Shown here: piece after piece, positions 1 to 7,678 of the stretch
Layout: every line of letters starts with the position of its first letter
How positions within the stretch are numbered: position 1 is the first letter of the stretch
Source of the DNA: a virus
Virus record (IMG/VR): IMGVR_UViG_3300005471_000043
Coordinates: 1 to 28,811 of that record
Strand: one strand, 5' to 3'
Length of the DNA: 28,811 nt
Made by a program: the position numbers and the translations under genes
Notes under the pieces: model-generated
What the model was told of the DNA's origin: nothing
Database searches by the model: none
Seen by the model: only the letters and a program-made list of their open reading frames with translations

Positions 1-1541
1 ACACCGCGGGTCGTCATGACCATCGGCATGTCTGCCTCGGGGAACGGGTAGCGGGGCTGCCCGGTGCGGTCTCGGTCCTCGTTGAGGGTCATGCGGCCCC
101 AGACAATGCGCTGGCGGGCAACCTCGTCCGCTGCTGCTTCGTCTTCGTCTTCGAGGCCGAGGAACCGGAACTCCAGCTCGTTCGGCATGCCGAGGTGCTT
201 GCGGGAGATCGCGGTGAGGAGCTGCTGCAGCCAGCGCAGCGTGGGCAGGGTGGCCTTGCGGTGCTGGACGTCGGCCTGGCCCTCGTGCCAGCCGGACGAG
301 CCGAGGCCGCCGGGTTCGGTGTAGCCGAGTTCGGCGATCGTGACGTCGAAGTGGGAGGCGATCTGCTTGATCAGGTACAGGTCGTATTCGGGCTTGTACT
401 TCTCCGCGATCTCGTCAGTCGTCCACGGCTTCAGACCCGGCGGCAGAATCCGCAGCCGGTGCCGCTCCGCGGTCGCCCCCGACATGGCGTCATTGAGAGC
501 CCGCTCGTACTCCAGGGTCTGCTCGGCAGTCCAGCCGGTGGCACCGGAGTTCTCCAGCATCGCCGTCGGCAGGGTGCCTTCGGTGTACTCGTCGCGGATC
601 CACTTGCGGCGCCGCAGCCACACGTCGATGTCTTCGAGGGCCTGCTCGACGGCCGAGTAGCCGTACTGGGTGAAGGTGCGGACGTTCCTGCGCTTGTAGA
701 TCAATCTGTCCGACTGGTAGCCGTTGAGGACGGCGCCCTGATCGTCGGTGTCCGCAAGGAACTCCCCGCGGGGGAAGCCCCACAGGATCTGCTGGTAGGC
801 AGGCTGCGGGGGCTGAGGCCTGCCGCCGGTGTTGTCGCGGAGGACTTTCCACGTGCTGCCGTCGGTGATCTCCAGCGCGTGCAGCTCGCCGCCGTAGGTG
901 AGCCGCGGGTAGATCGCGATCGCGTCCAGGACGAGGTGCTCTTCCAGGAGCTTGGAGATCCACTCGGTGAAGTTTTCGCCCTCGCGCGGGTTGGGCTCCT
1001 GCCAGAACTGGGTGCAGCGGGCGATGTCCGGGCCGAGTTGGCGGCCGAGTTCGGCTTCGATGTCGGCCCGGCTCATGCCCGGGTTGTCAGTCTGCGCCTT
1101 TTCCGCCGCTCCCTGGGCGATGGTGATCGTCCAGTCGAGGGTGGCGACCTCGTTCTTGCGGATCTCGATGCAGCGGCGGGCCAGGCCGCCGACCCCGGCA
1201 GCGTCGCGGAGCACCTTCCAGGGCACCAGCCGGTCGGTGATGCCGGGGAGGTTGGTGGAGACCTGGTACTCGGTGAGGCGCGGTTCGGGGCGTCCGGTGT
1301 CCTGCCGTACCGGGTCGAGCGGTGCGGGGATGAGGGGTACGCCGGGCCCGAACGCGACCATGGGGTCGGTGCGGGGCAGCGGGTTCATGACGCCGGTGAC
1401 CTGCCCGTTGACGGACACGGAGCCGAGGAGCGCGGCGACTTGGGCGGGGGTGAAGGTTGCTGCAGCGGGAACGCCAGCGCTCTTCACGGCGTCCGGCTCG
1501 TCGGTCTTCGCGCGGCGCAGGGACGGCAGCCAGCGGACCAC
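1..1541 (-). CDS. Phage portal protein, C-terminus cut by window edge
   Basis: The portal forms the dodecameric ring at the capsid vertex through which DNA is packaged and the tail is joined. The reading frame is open from a GTG at 1541 (an in-frame TGA lies three codons upstream) to the window edge, about 513 residues. Visible text fits actinophage portals of the SPP1/HK97 type: an early arginine/cysteine-rich helix (GLARRCIEIRKNEVATLDW), a central region with WKVLRD, FTQYGYSAVEQALEDIDVW, and a C-terminal LGMPNELEFRFLGLEDEDE. It follows the terminase pair in transcription order, the classical small terminase, large terminase, portal order. A weak GGGGGTG lies before the start. The family call rests on remembered family features and gene order, not on a search. 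Confidence 0.87.
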   Translation of the reverse strand, partial: MVRWLPSLRRAKTDEPDAVKSAGVPAAATFTPAQVAALLGSVSVNGQVTGVMNPLPRTDPMVAFGPGVPLIPAPLDPVRQDTGRPEPRLTEYQVSTNLPGITDRLVPWKVLRDAAGVGGLARRCIEIRKNEVATLDWTITIAQGAAEKAQTDNPGMSRADIEAELGRQLGPDIARCTQFWQEPNPREGENFTEWISKLLEEHLVLDAIAIYPRLTYGGELHALEITDGSTWKVLRDNTGGRPQPPQPAYQQILWGFPRGEFLADTDDQGAVLNGYQSDRLIYKRRNVRTFTQYGYSAVEQALEDIDVWLRRRKWIRDEYTEGTLPTAMLENSGATGWTAEQTLEYERALNDAMSGATAERHRLRILPPGLKPWTTDEIAEKYKPEYDLYLIKQIASHFDVTIAELGYTEPGGLGSSGWHEGQADVQHRKATLPTLRWLQQLLTAISRKHLGMPNELEFRFLGLEDEDEAAADEVARQRIVWGRMTLNEDRDRTGQPRYPFPEADMPMVMTTRG

Positions 1542-1574
1542 GACGCATCACCCCCGTCGTGGTTCAGTGAGTGC

Positions 1575-1862
1575 ATGAACGTAGAGAAGTGCTCGGTGGT
1601 GGGGCCTCGCGGGTTCTGTCAGCACGATGACGGCGACGGGTACTGGCCCGCCGCCTCGGTCCAGACCGCCTGCACTGAGGAGAACGCCATCCTGGTTGCC
1701 GAGCAGGTCGCGCCTTTGCTGCCTCTCCCGGATGGCTGGCATTGGGCCTCGGACACCGCCTACGTTCACGTCGGCCCGCTGACCGGCCTCGACGGCTCCC
1801 GCGAAGTCGTCATCAGCCGGACTGTCCGTCAGGCTGTTCTGGGAAGTGCCGCGGACTGGTAG
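1575..1862 (+). CDS. Small opposite-strand protein between portal and terminase
   Basis: A 95-residue rightward frame inside a leftward packaging block. It starts 33 bp from the divergent portal start and overlaps the last 34 bp of the terminase gene tail to tail. The protein looks real: mixed composition, several Trp/His/Tyr (GWHWASDTAYVHVGPLTG) and strong GC preference at third codon positions. The portal and terminase frames do not cover most of it, so this stretch has no other gene. I do not recognise the family. No good ribosome site or promoter is seen upstream of the ATG. It could be a moron expressed apart from the late genes. A chance open frame is possible but less likely. Confidence 0.55.
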   Translation: MNVEKCSVVGPRGFCQHDDGDGYWPAASVQTACTEENAILVAEQVAPLLPLPDGWHWASDTAYVHVGPLTGLDGSREVVISRTVRQAVLGSAADW

Positions 1863-3301
1863 GCGCGCAGGTATTGCATGGCCTGCTCGGCCCCGGCCTG
1901 TCCGGCGAGGAGTCGGTGCAGGGCCTGGCTGGTGGTGTCGACCTGGTCGTCGTGGGCGGCATTGGGGAACGAGATGTGTTCGATGAGGTAGTCGTCGATC
2001 CACGGCGCGAGCAACGGGTCGGGCAGATAGACGTTCCCGGACTCTACGAACGGAGCCACGGCCGAGGCGCGCGCGTACTTGCTGTCCTTCGGCGTGATCG
2101 GGATCAGGCCTGGGACTGTCGACCGCAACTGGGCGATGATCGCCGGGCCGTTGGCCTTGTCCTCGACCAGCTTGGCGTGCGCCTGCGGCCACTTCGCCGA
2201 CAGGGAGCGCATCGCCTGCGCGGTCGCCGGGAAGTCCAGCCGGTCCCGAATCTGGTCGAGGAGGTACACGTCGGCCCCGAACCGCGCCCACACCTGCCCC
2301 ACCACGAAGTCGGAGGCCTTCGTGTCCTTGAATGCAAGGTCCCACGACTGGATGACCTCGTCGGCGCCGTGCACCCACATCGACCCGTCGTCGCGGCGAA
2401 CCGCCTGAGGTGCCATGTACCAGCGCCAGTGCGACCGTTTGAAGAGGCCGCCCTCCGCTGGTGCCGGGCGGCCCTGATAGAGCGCCGACCATGTGCGGGC
2501 GCCGACGTCGCGCCGCGTCATCTCCCAGTCGGCTGCGGTTCGGCCGCGCGCCGAGATGAGGTACTCGCCGGGGCGGCGACCTAGGGGGTCGTCGTCGCCT
2601 TCGGCCTGCGCGGGAACGTTGATGTACCGCCACTCATGCCCTGACGGGCCGGCCAGGAGCCACCCGGACAGGTCGTCCTCGTGCCAGCGGGTTTGGATGA
2701 TGATCTGCGGCGCCGTCGGCGCGAGACGGGTGCGGGCGGTGTCGGTGTAGAAGTCCTTGCACGCCTGCCGGAACGTCGGGCTGTCAGCTTCCTTGCGGCC
2801 CTTCAATGGGTCGTCGATGAGCAGCACGTCCACGGGCCGGCCCGTGAGCGCACCGCCGATACCAACGGAGTACACGCCGCCGCGGTGACCTTCCAACTGC
2901 CATTCGTGCGCGGCGGAAGTGTCGGCACGGACTGTGAGTCCTAGCTCGGGGTGTTCGGCGATGTCGTTACGGATGGCGCGGCCCCACCGGCGGGCGACGC
3001 CCGCTTCGTAGGAGACGATCGCAATCCGCAGATCCGGGTTGCGGACCAGCAGCCATAGAGGGAAGCGGCGGCTGGTCCGTTCACTTTTCCCTTCCTGTGG
3101 CGGCATCGACCAGATCAGACGCCGACAGCGGCCTTCGGCGACGTCGACGAGGTTGGCGTCGAGGAGATCCAGAGCCGCGGTCTGCACTGTCTGCGGGTCC
3201 ATGTGCCGAGCCAGGGCGCCGGGCGTCGCCCACTGCTGGTGCTGGCTGGCCGGCTCGAACGCGCGGGCCGCGAATTCGAGCCAGTCCGTCGTGGCGGTCA
3301 T
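1829..3301 (-). CDS. Terminase large subunit
   Basis: The ATP-driven DNA packaging motor and headful/cos nuclease, 490 residues, the usual length. The ATPase half shows a Walker A variant MPPQEGKSE (about 66-74), Walker B VDVLLIDD (157-164) and the coupling segment IIQTRWHEDD (201-210). The C-terminal RNase H-like nuclease shows SWDLAFKDTKASDF (about 315), a second acidic segment VEDKANG, and the closing DDQVD near residue 451. The ATG at 3301 is preceded by GGAGG at good distance. It lies 19 bp after the small-terminase candidate and before the portal. All catalytic motifs appear present, so the gene looks functional. Confidence 0.95.
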   Translation of the reverse strand: MTATTDWLEFAARAFEPASQHQQWATPGALARHMDPQTVQTAALDLLDANLVDVAEGRCRRLIWSMPPQEGKSERTSRRFPLWLLVRNPDLRIAIVSYEAGVARRWGRAIRNDIAEHPELGLTVRADTSAAHEWQLEGHRGGVYSVGIGGALTGRPVDVLLIDDPLKGRKEADSPTFRQACKDFYTDTARTRLAPTAPQIIIQTRWHEDDLSGWLLAGPSGHEWRYINVPAQAEGDDDPLGRRPGEYLISARGRTAADWEMTRRDVGARTWSALYQGRPAPAEGGLFKRSHWRWYMAPQAVRRDDGSMWVHGADEVIQSWDLAFKDTKASDFVVGQVWARFGADVYLLDQIRDRLDFPATAQAMRSLSAKWPQAHAKLVEDKANGPAIIAQLRSTVPGLIPITPKDSKYARASAVAPFVESGNVYLPDPLLAPWIDDYLIEHISFPNAAHDDQVDTTSQALHRLLAGQAGAEQAMQYLRAYQSAALPRTA

Positions 3302-3320
3302 CGTTCACCGCCTCCTGCGG

Positions 3321-3992
3321 TCAGGATGCGAGCGCCCGCAGATGCCGCGGCACGACCTCAGGAACGCGGGCCAGCTGCTCTTCGGTGAGGTCGAGGTCCG
3401 CCAGGATGGCCCGAATCGCCTGAGCCACCAGGGCTCCTTCCTGCTCCGCAAGTTTGATGCGCCGTTCCTCGATGCCAGCGCGGATGGCTTCGGAGCAGAC
3501 TTTGACGAGGTGGGTGCGTTCCTGCTGGTAGAGCTTGAGCCAGACGTTGGGGGCGGCTTCCGTAGTGGTGCCCCGGTCTTCGCCGCCGGTCTTCTCCCGG
3601 GTGATGCCCCAGACGAGCGGGTGTTCGCGGTCTGCTCCGGCGACGACGGCGTCGACTTCGATCTTCTGGACGCGTTCGCGGAGCCACGCCACATGCCCGG
3701 CGGACCATTTGACTTCGTCGAGGAGTGCTTCGGTGGCCGTGGTTTCGATCTTGCGGCCGTAGGTTTCCACGAGCACTCGCGCCCTGTCCTCCGTGAGCCG
3801 CTCTTCGGCCTTAGCGAGGGCCTGTGGCGCCTTTCCGCCGTGGATTTTGCACACGTTCTGGCCGCGCATCGCGATCTGCCCGCACTGGGCTCCGGTGCTC
3901 TTGCGCCCCCAGCAGCGGCGTTGCCCGTCGAAGCGGAGCTCGTCGAAGCCTTCCGGCCTCTGGCGGCCCCACCCTTTGTCGGCGGCCATCAT
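3321..3992 (-). CDS. Putative small terminase / zinc-binding packaging protein
   Basis: About 223 residues. The N-terminal part has a cysteine/histidine knuckle (CWGRKSTGAQC about 26-36, then CKIHGGKAPQ about 47-56). This CxxHGG signature is common in proteins encoded directly before the large terminase of actinophages. The rest is helical and charged, with no enzyme motif. The ATG at 3992 overlaps the upstream stop as ATGA; a second ATG at 3989 has better spacing to GGAGG, so the start is uncertain by one codon. The small-terminase role is inferred from position and the HGG motif. A DNA-binding head-morphogenesis role is an alternative. Confidence 0.75.
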   Translation of the reverse strand: MMAADKGWGRQRPEGFDELRFDGQRRCWGRKSTGAQCGQIAMRGQNVCKIHGGKAPQALAKAEERLTEDRARVLVETYGRKIETTATEALLDEVKWSAGHVAWLRERVQKIEVDAVVAGADREHPLVWGITREKTGGEDRGTTTEAAPNVWLKLYQQERTHLVKVCSEAIRAGIEERRIKLAEQEGALVAQAIRAILADLDLTEEQLARVPEVVPRHLRALAS

Positions 3993-4417
3993 GCGCCTCC
4001 GGTCAGCCAGTGGTCGGGGAGGGCGAGGCCGGGTGTGGGCTCCTCGGCCGGCGGCTGCGGCTCGGGGGTGCAGTCGCAGCCGTGCATGCCAGCGTCGTTC
4101 GGGGCGGTGCAGTCGGAGGCGTGGATGAGTGCGGCGCCGTCGAGGGTGATGGCGTGGTCGGCGCAGGCGTACACGGTGCGGGTGTCGTCGGCGCCATCCG
4201 GCAGCGGCGGGAAGACGGGGTATGGCAACTGGGGGTCGGCGAGGAGCAGGGCCTGCTCGCGACGCTCCTGCTCGACGCGGACGTGTGCGGCGAGTTCGTC
4301 GCCGGTGAGGCGACGACGCCAGTTCACGACCGCCGTATCGCCGCACGTCCCGCAGACGGGCCCGGACGGAATGGGCGGGGCCGGTGCGGGGTCGGGCTGC
4401 GGAATGAGGGCGTCCAC
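3989..4417 (-). CDS. Zinc-knuckle phage protein of unknown function
   Basis: A 142-residue protein starting at GTG 4417, after an excellent AAGGAGG five bases upstream. It has CGTCGD near the N-terminus, a C-A-D-H segment (VYACADHAITLDGAALIHASDC) and a terminal GCDC, so two metal-binding knuckles are likely. A proline-rich C-terminus follows. The stop overlaps the small-terminase start, suggesting translational coupling. Short Cys-rich proteins of this kind are common beside actinophage terminases. I cannot assign a function. Confidence 0.72.
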   Translation of the reverse strand: MDALIPQPDPAPAPPIPSGPVCGTCGDTAVVNWRRRLTGDELAAHVRVEQERREQALLLADPQLPYPVFPPLPDGADDTRTVYACADHAITLDGAALIHASDCTAPNDAGMHGCDCTPEPQPPAEEPTPGLALPDHWLTGGA

Positions 4418-4427
4418 GCCAGCCTCC

Positions 4428-4748
4428 TTACGTGACGGCGAGCTGCCCAACCGGGAGGACGGGCTGTTCGGGGTTGTCGGTGATACGGATGAACACCGCG
4501 TACTTGCCGGGCGCCAGCGTCGGGCCCGTACCGCCAGGGCCGACCAGAACCTGCGCCCGGTAGGCGGTACTGCCTGAAATCGGGCCGGTGCCGTCCCAGA
4601 CGCCCGGATACCAGGTCGTGGGCCGCCCGGACACGTCGGTGAACGCGAACTCGACAACGTCTGCGGTGGGGTTGTAGGGCTCACCCTGCACGGTGGCCTG
4701 GACTGAAGCCTGGACGTACTGGAGGGAGGAGCGGTCGATGCGCTGCAC
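4428..4748 (-). CDS. Small beta-rich virion-like protein
   Basis: A 106-residue protein that starts at GTG 4748, just after GGGGGAG. The sequence is beta-rich and soluble: VQATVQGEPYNPTADVVEFAF, then a closing strand pair GKYAVFIRITDNPEQPVLPVG. It resembles a single Ig-like or baseplate-accessory domain. It sits between the LamG-repeat protein and the terminase module, so a virion or head-tail accessory role is plausible. The family is not certain. Confidence 0.7.
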   Translation of the reverse strand: MQRIDRSSLQYVQASVQATVQGEPYNPTADVVEFAFTDVSGRPTTWYPGVWDGTGPISGSTAYRAQVLVGPGGTGPTLAPGKYAVFIRITDNPEQPVLPVGQLAVT

Positions 4749-4760
4749 ACGCTCCCCCTG

Positions 4761-6242
4761 TCAGTTGTCGGCGTCCCAGCGGGTCTCGGCGAGTTGGGCC
4801 TGCCACCTGCCGGGCCGTTCTTCGACGGTCCAGCGCGGGCCCACGAGTTGGGCCTGCCATCGGCGGGGCCCGTCCTCGGCAGCCCACCGGAGGCGAGGGC
4901 CGGTGACGCTGAAACCGGGAGCGGACCGCTGCCCGCCCGGAACGACCGTGCCCGACGCCTGCAGCACAGCGCTGCCCGCCAGGCCGCCGCCTGCGGCGAT
5001 GGCGAGGTGCGCGTCCGCGGTGAGCGTGGCCTGGATGGGCAGCGCGAGGGAGCCGGAGACGGCCAGGGTCCCTGTTGCGGCGAGTGTCGCCGCGGCGGCA
5101 AGTGCGGCACCTGCGGGCTGTGCGCCTGTGGTTCCGTCAGCCGCTAGTGCGGCCGTGGCCGTGAGGGCGGCGGCACTGCTGTAGCCGGCCTGCCCTTGCG
5201 CGCTCAGGCCGGCTGTGGCGGCGAGGCCCGCGCCAGCGATGGCGCCTCGCTGTCCGGTCGCGGAGAGGGCCGCGGCGGTCGCGAGGGTGGCGTCGCCGAC
5301 GGTTGCCGTCTGTCCGGCAGCGGTCAAGCCTGCGGTCGCGGGAAGCGCCGTGTCTGCCTGGGTGGCGCGTGTTCCGCTCGCGGTGAGCCCGGACGAGGCA
5401 GTGAGTGCCGCCTGTCCTGGGTGATCCACGAGCCCGGCCGCGGTCAGGGGCGCCGATGCGGCGAGGCTCGCCGTTCCGGACGTGGCGCGAGTACCGTCCG
5501 CCGTCAGGCTTGCCGTGGACGGCAGAGTTGCGTCGCCCGTTGTGGCCCGCACTCCGTCCGCCACCACGCTGGCCGTGGCGGCGAGGCCCGCATCTCCGGA
5601 TGTGGCCCGAATGCCGCTGGCTGTCAGGGTGGCGGTGGGGGTCAGGGTTGCGCCGCTGGCGGTGGCCAGCTGGCCTGACGCGGACAGTGTTGCGGTGCTG
5701 GACGATGCCGCGTCGCCTGTGGTGCCGGACGTGACGTCTGCTGCGGAGAAATCATCGAACCTCAGCACGTTCGACGACTCGGCGCGGAGGCCGACGGATG
5801 TTCCGGTAGTGACGGCGGTGTTGGTGACGGAGACGCGCTGGACGCCGTTAACGAAGGCTTGGATCGTCGAGCCGACGGCTTGGACCTTGGCTACATCGCC
5901 TGCGACGGCTGCTGCGGCGTAGCTGCCGATGGAGGTGAAGCTGCCGCCGACGTTCGAGAAGAGAACCCACGAGGTGCCGTCGTTGCGCCACAGATAGCCG
6001 CTGGTGAAGGTGGAGTTGCCGCGGCACCACACGCCGTGGCTGACGGCTCCGGTGGCGGCGATCGTGATCTGGGCGCTGTTGTCATTGGTGGCCATCGCGG
6101 TGGCGGCACGGATGACGATCGTGCCGCCTGCGGTCCCTGACGAAAGCTGATTGGAGACGATTGTCCAGAGGCCGGACCCGTCAACCCAGTTGGCCCCTGG
6201 AGCGCCGTTGGCCCGGTTGAAGTCGTCGGTGAACGTCGTCAC
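4761..6242 (-). CDS. LamG-like virion protein with 20-residue repeats
   Basis: A 493-residue protein beginning at GTG 6242, after GGAGG eight bases upstream. Residues 1-172 look like a concanavalin/LamG jellyroll (DDFNRANG, WVLFSNVGGSF, VGLRAESSNVLRFDDFSA). From about 178 to 430 there are some 12 tandem repeats, mostly exactly 20 residues long, of the form ATLxATAxLTAxGxRATSGD. The last 55 residues have two tryptophan-rich copies around RWQAQL (PRRWQAQLVGPRW and PGRWQAQLAETRW). This fits an elongated fibre or surface adhesin: binding head, repeat shaft and an attachment or exposed C-terminal tail. It lies next to a tail-fibre-like gene. The domain call is by pattern; receptor binding is inferred. 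Confidence 0.78.
   Translation of the reverse strand: MTTFTDDFNRANGAPGANWVDGSGLWTIVSNQLSSGTAGGTIVIRAATAMATNDNSAQITIAATGAVSHGVWCRGNSTFTSGYLWRNDGTSWVLFSNVGGSFTSIGSYAAAAVAGDVAKVQAVGSTIQAFVNGVQRVSVTNTAVTTGTSVGLRAESSNVLRFDDFSAADVTSGTTGDAASSSTATLSASGQLATASGATLTPTATLTASGIRATSGDAGLAATASVVADGVRATTGDATLPSTASLTADGTRATSGTASLAASAPLTAAGLVDHPGQAALTASSGLTASGTRATQADTALPATAGLTAAGQTATVGDATLATAAALSATGQRGAIAGAGLAATAGLSAQGQAGYSSAAALTATAALAADGTTGAQPAGAALAAAATLAATGTLAVSGSLALPIQATLTADAHLAIAAGGGLAGSAVLQASGTVVPGGQRSAPGFSVTGPRLRWAAEDGPRRWQAQLVGPRWTVEERPGRWQAQLAETRWDADN
4950..5710 (-). repeat. 60-bp tandem coding repeats
   Basis: Within the LamG-like gene the DNA repeats with a 60-bp period (20 codons), about a dozen imperfect units. 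Units share the encoded pattern L-T-A-x-G-x-R-A-T-S-G-D. Divergence between units indicates an old expansion rather than a recent one. The boundaries given are approximate. Confidence 0.75.
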
Positions 6243-6280
6243 GGCGACGCCTCCGATCAGCCGCTACGTCACCTTACGGA

Positions 6281-6679
6281 TCATGAAGCTTGAGCGGCGA
6301 GACTGACGCCCAAAGATTGCAATGTGAAGGTGTCCCCCGACGCCCATGCCTTACTGGCGGTAAGAGCCACGGAGAACAGGAACGTGCCGCCCGAGCTGGC
6401 GGTCCACACGGAAATGTCCGTGATGGTCTCCGACGTGCCGCCGTTGGTCCATGCCGGATTGGTGCCTGTGAGTGCGAGCGCGGAGCCGGCGGACGATGCG
6501 GCGTGCGTGAAGATGACGCGCGTGCTGGAGCCCGCAGAGATGGCGGTGGTGCCGGCCGCGCCCGGGTTGGCAGTGTGCAGCTGTGCGTACTCGGCGGCTA
6601 CCGGGCCGAAGGCTGCACCCGCCGCGCGCAGGGTGTTGAGCCAGTTGGAGACCAGGGTGGTGGAGAGTCCTTCAGCCAT
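6281..6679 (-). CDS. Tail-fibre-like virion protein
   Basis: A 132-residue protein beginning MAEGLSTTLVSNWLNTLR, followed by YAQLHTANPGAAGTTAIS and a C-terminal beta-rich part ending SLGVSLAAQAS. This N-terminal pattern, with LHTANPGAAG, is typical of a small phage tail-fibre family frequent in actinophages and prophages. GAGGAGC lies nine bases before the ATG. The start overlaps the preceding small gene by eight bases. The role in the virion is inferred from family resemblance and the adjacent LamG-like gene. Confidence 0.78.
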   Translation of the reverse strand: MAEGLSTTLVSNWLNTLRAAGAAFGPVAAEYAQLHTANPGAAGTTAISAGSSTRVIFTHAASSAGSALALTGTNPAWTNGGTSETITDISVWTASSGGTFLFSVALTASKAWASGDTFTLQSLGVSLAAQAS

Positions 6680-6791
6680 CGGGGTTCAGCTCCTCTTCCG
6701 TGGTGGGCTCGACGGCGTCGGGCTGCTGGTGAGCGGGGGTGACTTCGCCGGATGCTTCGACGGTGAGGGTGATGACGTGCTCGTCGGCCAC
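6672..6791 (-). CDS. Small acidic protein, 39 residues
   Basis: A short frame starting at GTG 6791, with GGAGG four bases upstream. The product begins MADEHVITLTVEASGEV and has an acidic, proline-containing tail. Its stop overlaps the start of the tail-fibre-like gene by eight bases, and its strong ribosome site supports translation. No known domain. It could be a chaperone-like or coupling peptide for the following virion gene, but this is only a guess. Confidence 0.65.
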   Translation of the reverse strand: MADEHVITLTVEASGEVTPAHQQPDAVEPTTEEELNPDG

Positions 6792-6830
6792 GCGGCCTCC
6801 TCGGTTGGGTGCCGCGCAGTGCGTGACAGG

Positions 6831-6983
6831 TCAGTGGTTTTGCAGCGCGTGGACCGCGGCCGGCAGGAGCCAGAGGGCGAGTCCGGCATAGGCGAGGCGG
6901 TCGCGGTGCGGAATGCTCGACGGGAGCAGGGCGGCGAGGGCCAGCAGGACGACGCCGACCGTGTAGCAGAAGACGTTCAGCAC
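6831..6983 (-). CDS. Two-helix membrane protein, 50 residues (holin candidate)
   Basis: A frame from GTG 6983 to TGA 6831. It encodes two hydrophobic segments (VFCYTVGVVLLALAALLP-like, then LAYAGLALWLLPAAV) separated by a charged turn SSIPHRDR. It begins three bases after the stop of another small membrane protein. Paired small membrane proteins beside virion genes often act as holin and antiholin. No endolysin is seen in the window, so the lysis role stays inferred. Confidence 0.62.
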   Translation of the reverse strand: MLNVFCYTVGVVLLALAALLPSSIPHRDRLAYAGLALWLLPAAVHALQNH

Positions 6984-6986
6984 GAC

Positions 6987-7187
6987 TCAGCTCCAAGGAT
7001 GCGGCGGTCGGCGGCGAAGGACGCGCCAGGTGTGCGGGAAGTCGACGACGAGGAGCGCGACGACGGCACAGACCGCGAGCGGCATCACCACGACGGCCAC
7101 CGGGACGACTTCGAGCAGCAGGAAGACGAACAGGCAGGCGGCGACGATGGCGAGGCGGGTGCGGGTTATGTAGCGGCCGTCGGCCAT
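6987..7187 (-). CDS. Small membrane protein, 66 residues (holin candidate)
   Basis: Starts at ATG 7187 (MADGRYITRTRLAIVAA). Two adjacent hydrophobic stretches span roughly residues 12-50 (LAIVAACLFVFLLLEVV, then VVVMPLAVCAVVALLVV), followed by an arginine/proline-rich cytoplasmic tail. The ribosome site is modest (GGAAGC). It is the first gene of the virion block in transcription order. The tandem arrangement with the next small membrane gene suggests a lysis pair, without proof. Confidence 0.65.
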   Translation of the reverse strand: MADGRYITRTRLAIVAACLFVFLLLEVVPVAVVVMPLAVCAVVALLVVDFPHTWRVLRRRPPHPWS

Positions 7188-7225
7188 CGCGCTTCCATTC
7201 GGCGGTCCGTCGACGAGTGAGGGGC

Positions 7226-7288
7226 GGCACCGCCCGGGGTTGAACCGGCCTCCCGATCCTGGTCGGGCGCGCACGGCGCTACGGTGCC
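7226..7288 (-). other. tRNA-like fold or decayed tRNA
   Basis: On the minus strand, GGCACCG and CGGTGCC form a perfect seven-pair acceptor-like stem enclosing 49 bases. The 3' half contains GGTTCAACCCC, the T-arm signature. A middle hairpin CCCGA/TCGGG is present, but its loop is six bases instead of seven. The D-arm is too short, and total length is 63 bases against the usual 73 or more. There is no encoded CCA. It may be a degraded phage tRNA, a tRNA mimic or chance. Confidence 0.3.
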
Positions 7289-7339
7289 AAGTTGGTTCCG
7301 CCGTCGGCCGCGACCCTCGACGCGGCGGACGGCGGACGA

Positions 7340-7564
7340 CTATGCGGCGGCGTAGTTGCGTCGGGCGCGCTCGCGGGTGGCCTTCTCGGCTTTCACGACG
7401 TCGATGGCGCGGTATTTCGGGGTGCGCGCCTTCTCGGAGTTGGCGCGCTTCAGGTGCCCACGGTGCGCCCAGATTCGGATCACGCCGGGCTCTACGCCTG
7501 CCGCTTCAGCGGCTTCGGCAGTGGTCCAGAGCGTGGCCTGAAGGTCGCCGTCGAAGTCGATCAC
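7340..7564 (-). CDS. MerR-like helix-turn-helix protein
   Basis: A 74-residue protein starting at GTG 7564 behind GGAGG. The segment TLWTTAEAAEAAGVEPGVIRIWAHRG-like (about residues 10-36) reads as a MerR/excisionase-type winged helix, where a short helix recognises DNA. The C-terminal half is basic (KAEKATRERARRNY). It sits alone between a terminator on its upstream side (7594-7620) and the tRNA-like element, just ahead of the virion block. It could regulate late genes or act as an accessory recombination factor. Confidence 0.7.
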   Translation of the reverse strand: MIDFDGDLQATLWTTAEAAEAAGVEPGVIRIWAHRGHLKRANSEKARTPKYRAIDVVKAEKATRERARRNYAAA

Positions 7565-7593
7565 AGCTGCCTCCCTGATGCGGGTACGCAGAA

Positions 7594-7620
7594 AGCCCCA
7601 GAGTCGAGGACTCCGGGGCT
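7594..7620. terminator. Strong hairpin terminator
   Basis: The arms AGCCCCAGAGTC and GACTCCGGGGCT (one A/C mismatch) close on a three-base loop. The hairpin lies about 60 bp after the leftward gene ending at 7679 and just ahead of the MerR-like gene. It likely ends the leftward transcript from 10742. A purine-rich AAA precedes it on the plus strand, giving T residues after it on the minus strand. Confidence 0.8.
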
Positions 7621-7678
7621 CGGCGTTCAGTGGGCATACCTGTACGCCGCTGAAGTTACGCGTAACACGAGTCCATGG

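Noticed and set aside
195-1574. Long rightward open frame over the portal region
   Set aside because: It is an antisense shadow of the portal gene, produced by high GC. Its text is low-complexity, while the leftward frame reads as a clear portal. Only its last 95 residues are kept, as a separate small gene.
3039-4577. Rightward frame of over 500 codons opposite the terminase genes
   Set aside because: It spans several well-supported leftward genes with good ribosome sites, and its composition is typical of GC-rich antisense.
4950-5710. CRISPR array or minisatellite
   Set aside because: The 60-bp period is coding, keeps the reading frame and varies between units with no spacer pattern.
7226-7288. 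Annotating a functional tRNA gene
   Set aside because: The D-arm and anticodon loop do not have tRNA geometry and the length is only 63 bases, so it is listed only as a tRNA-like element.
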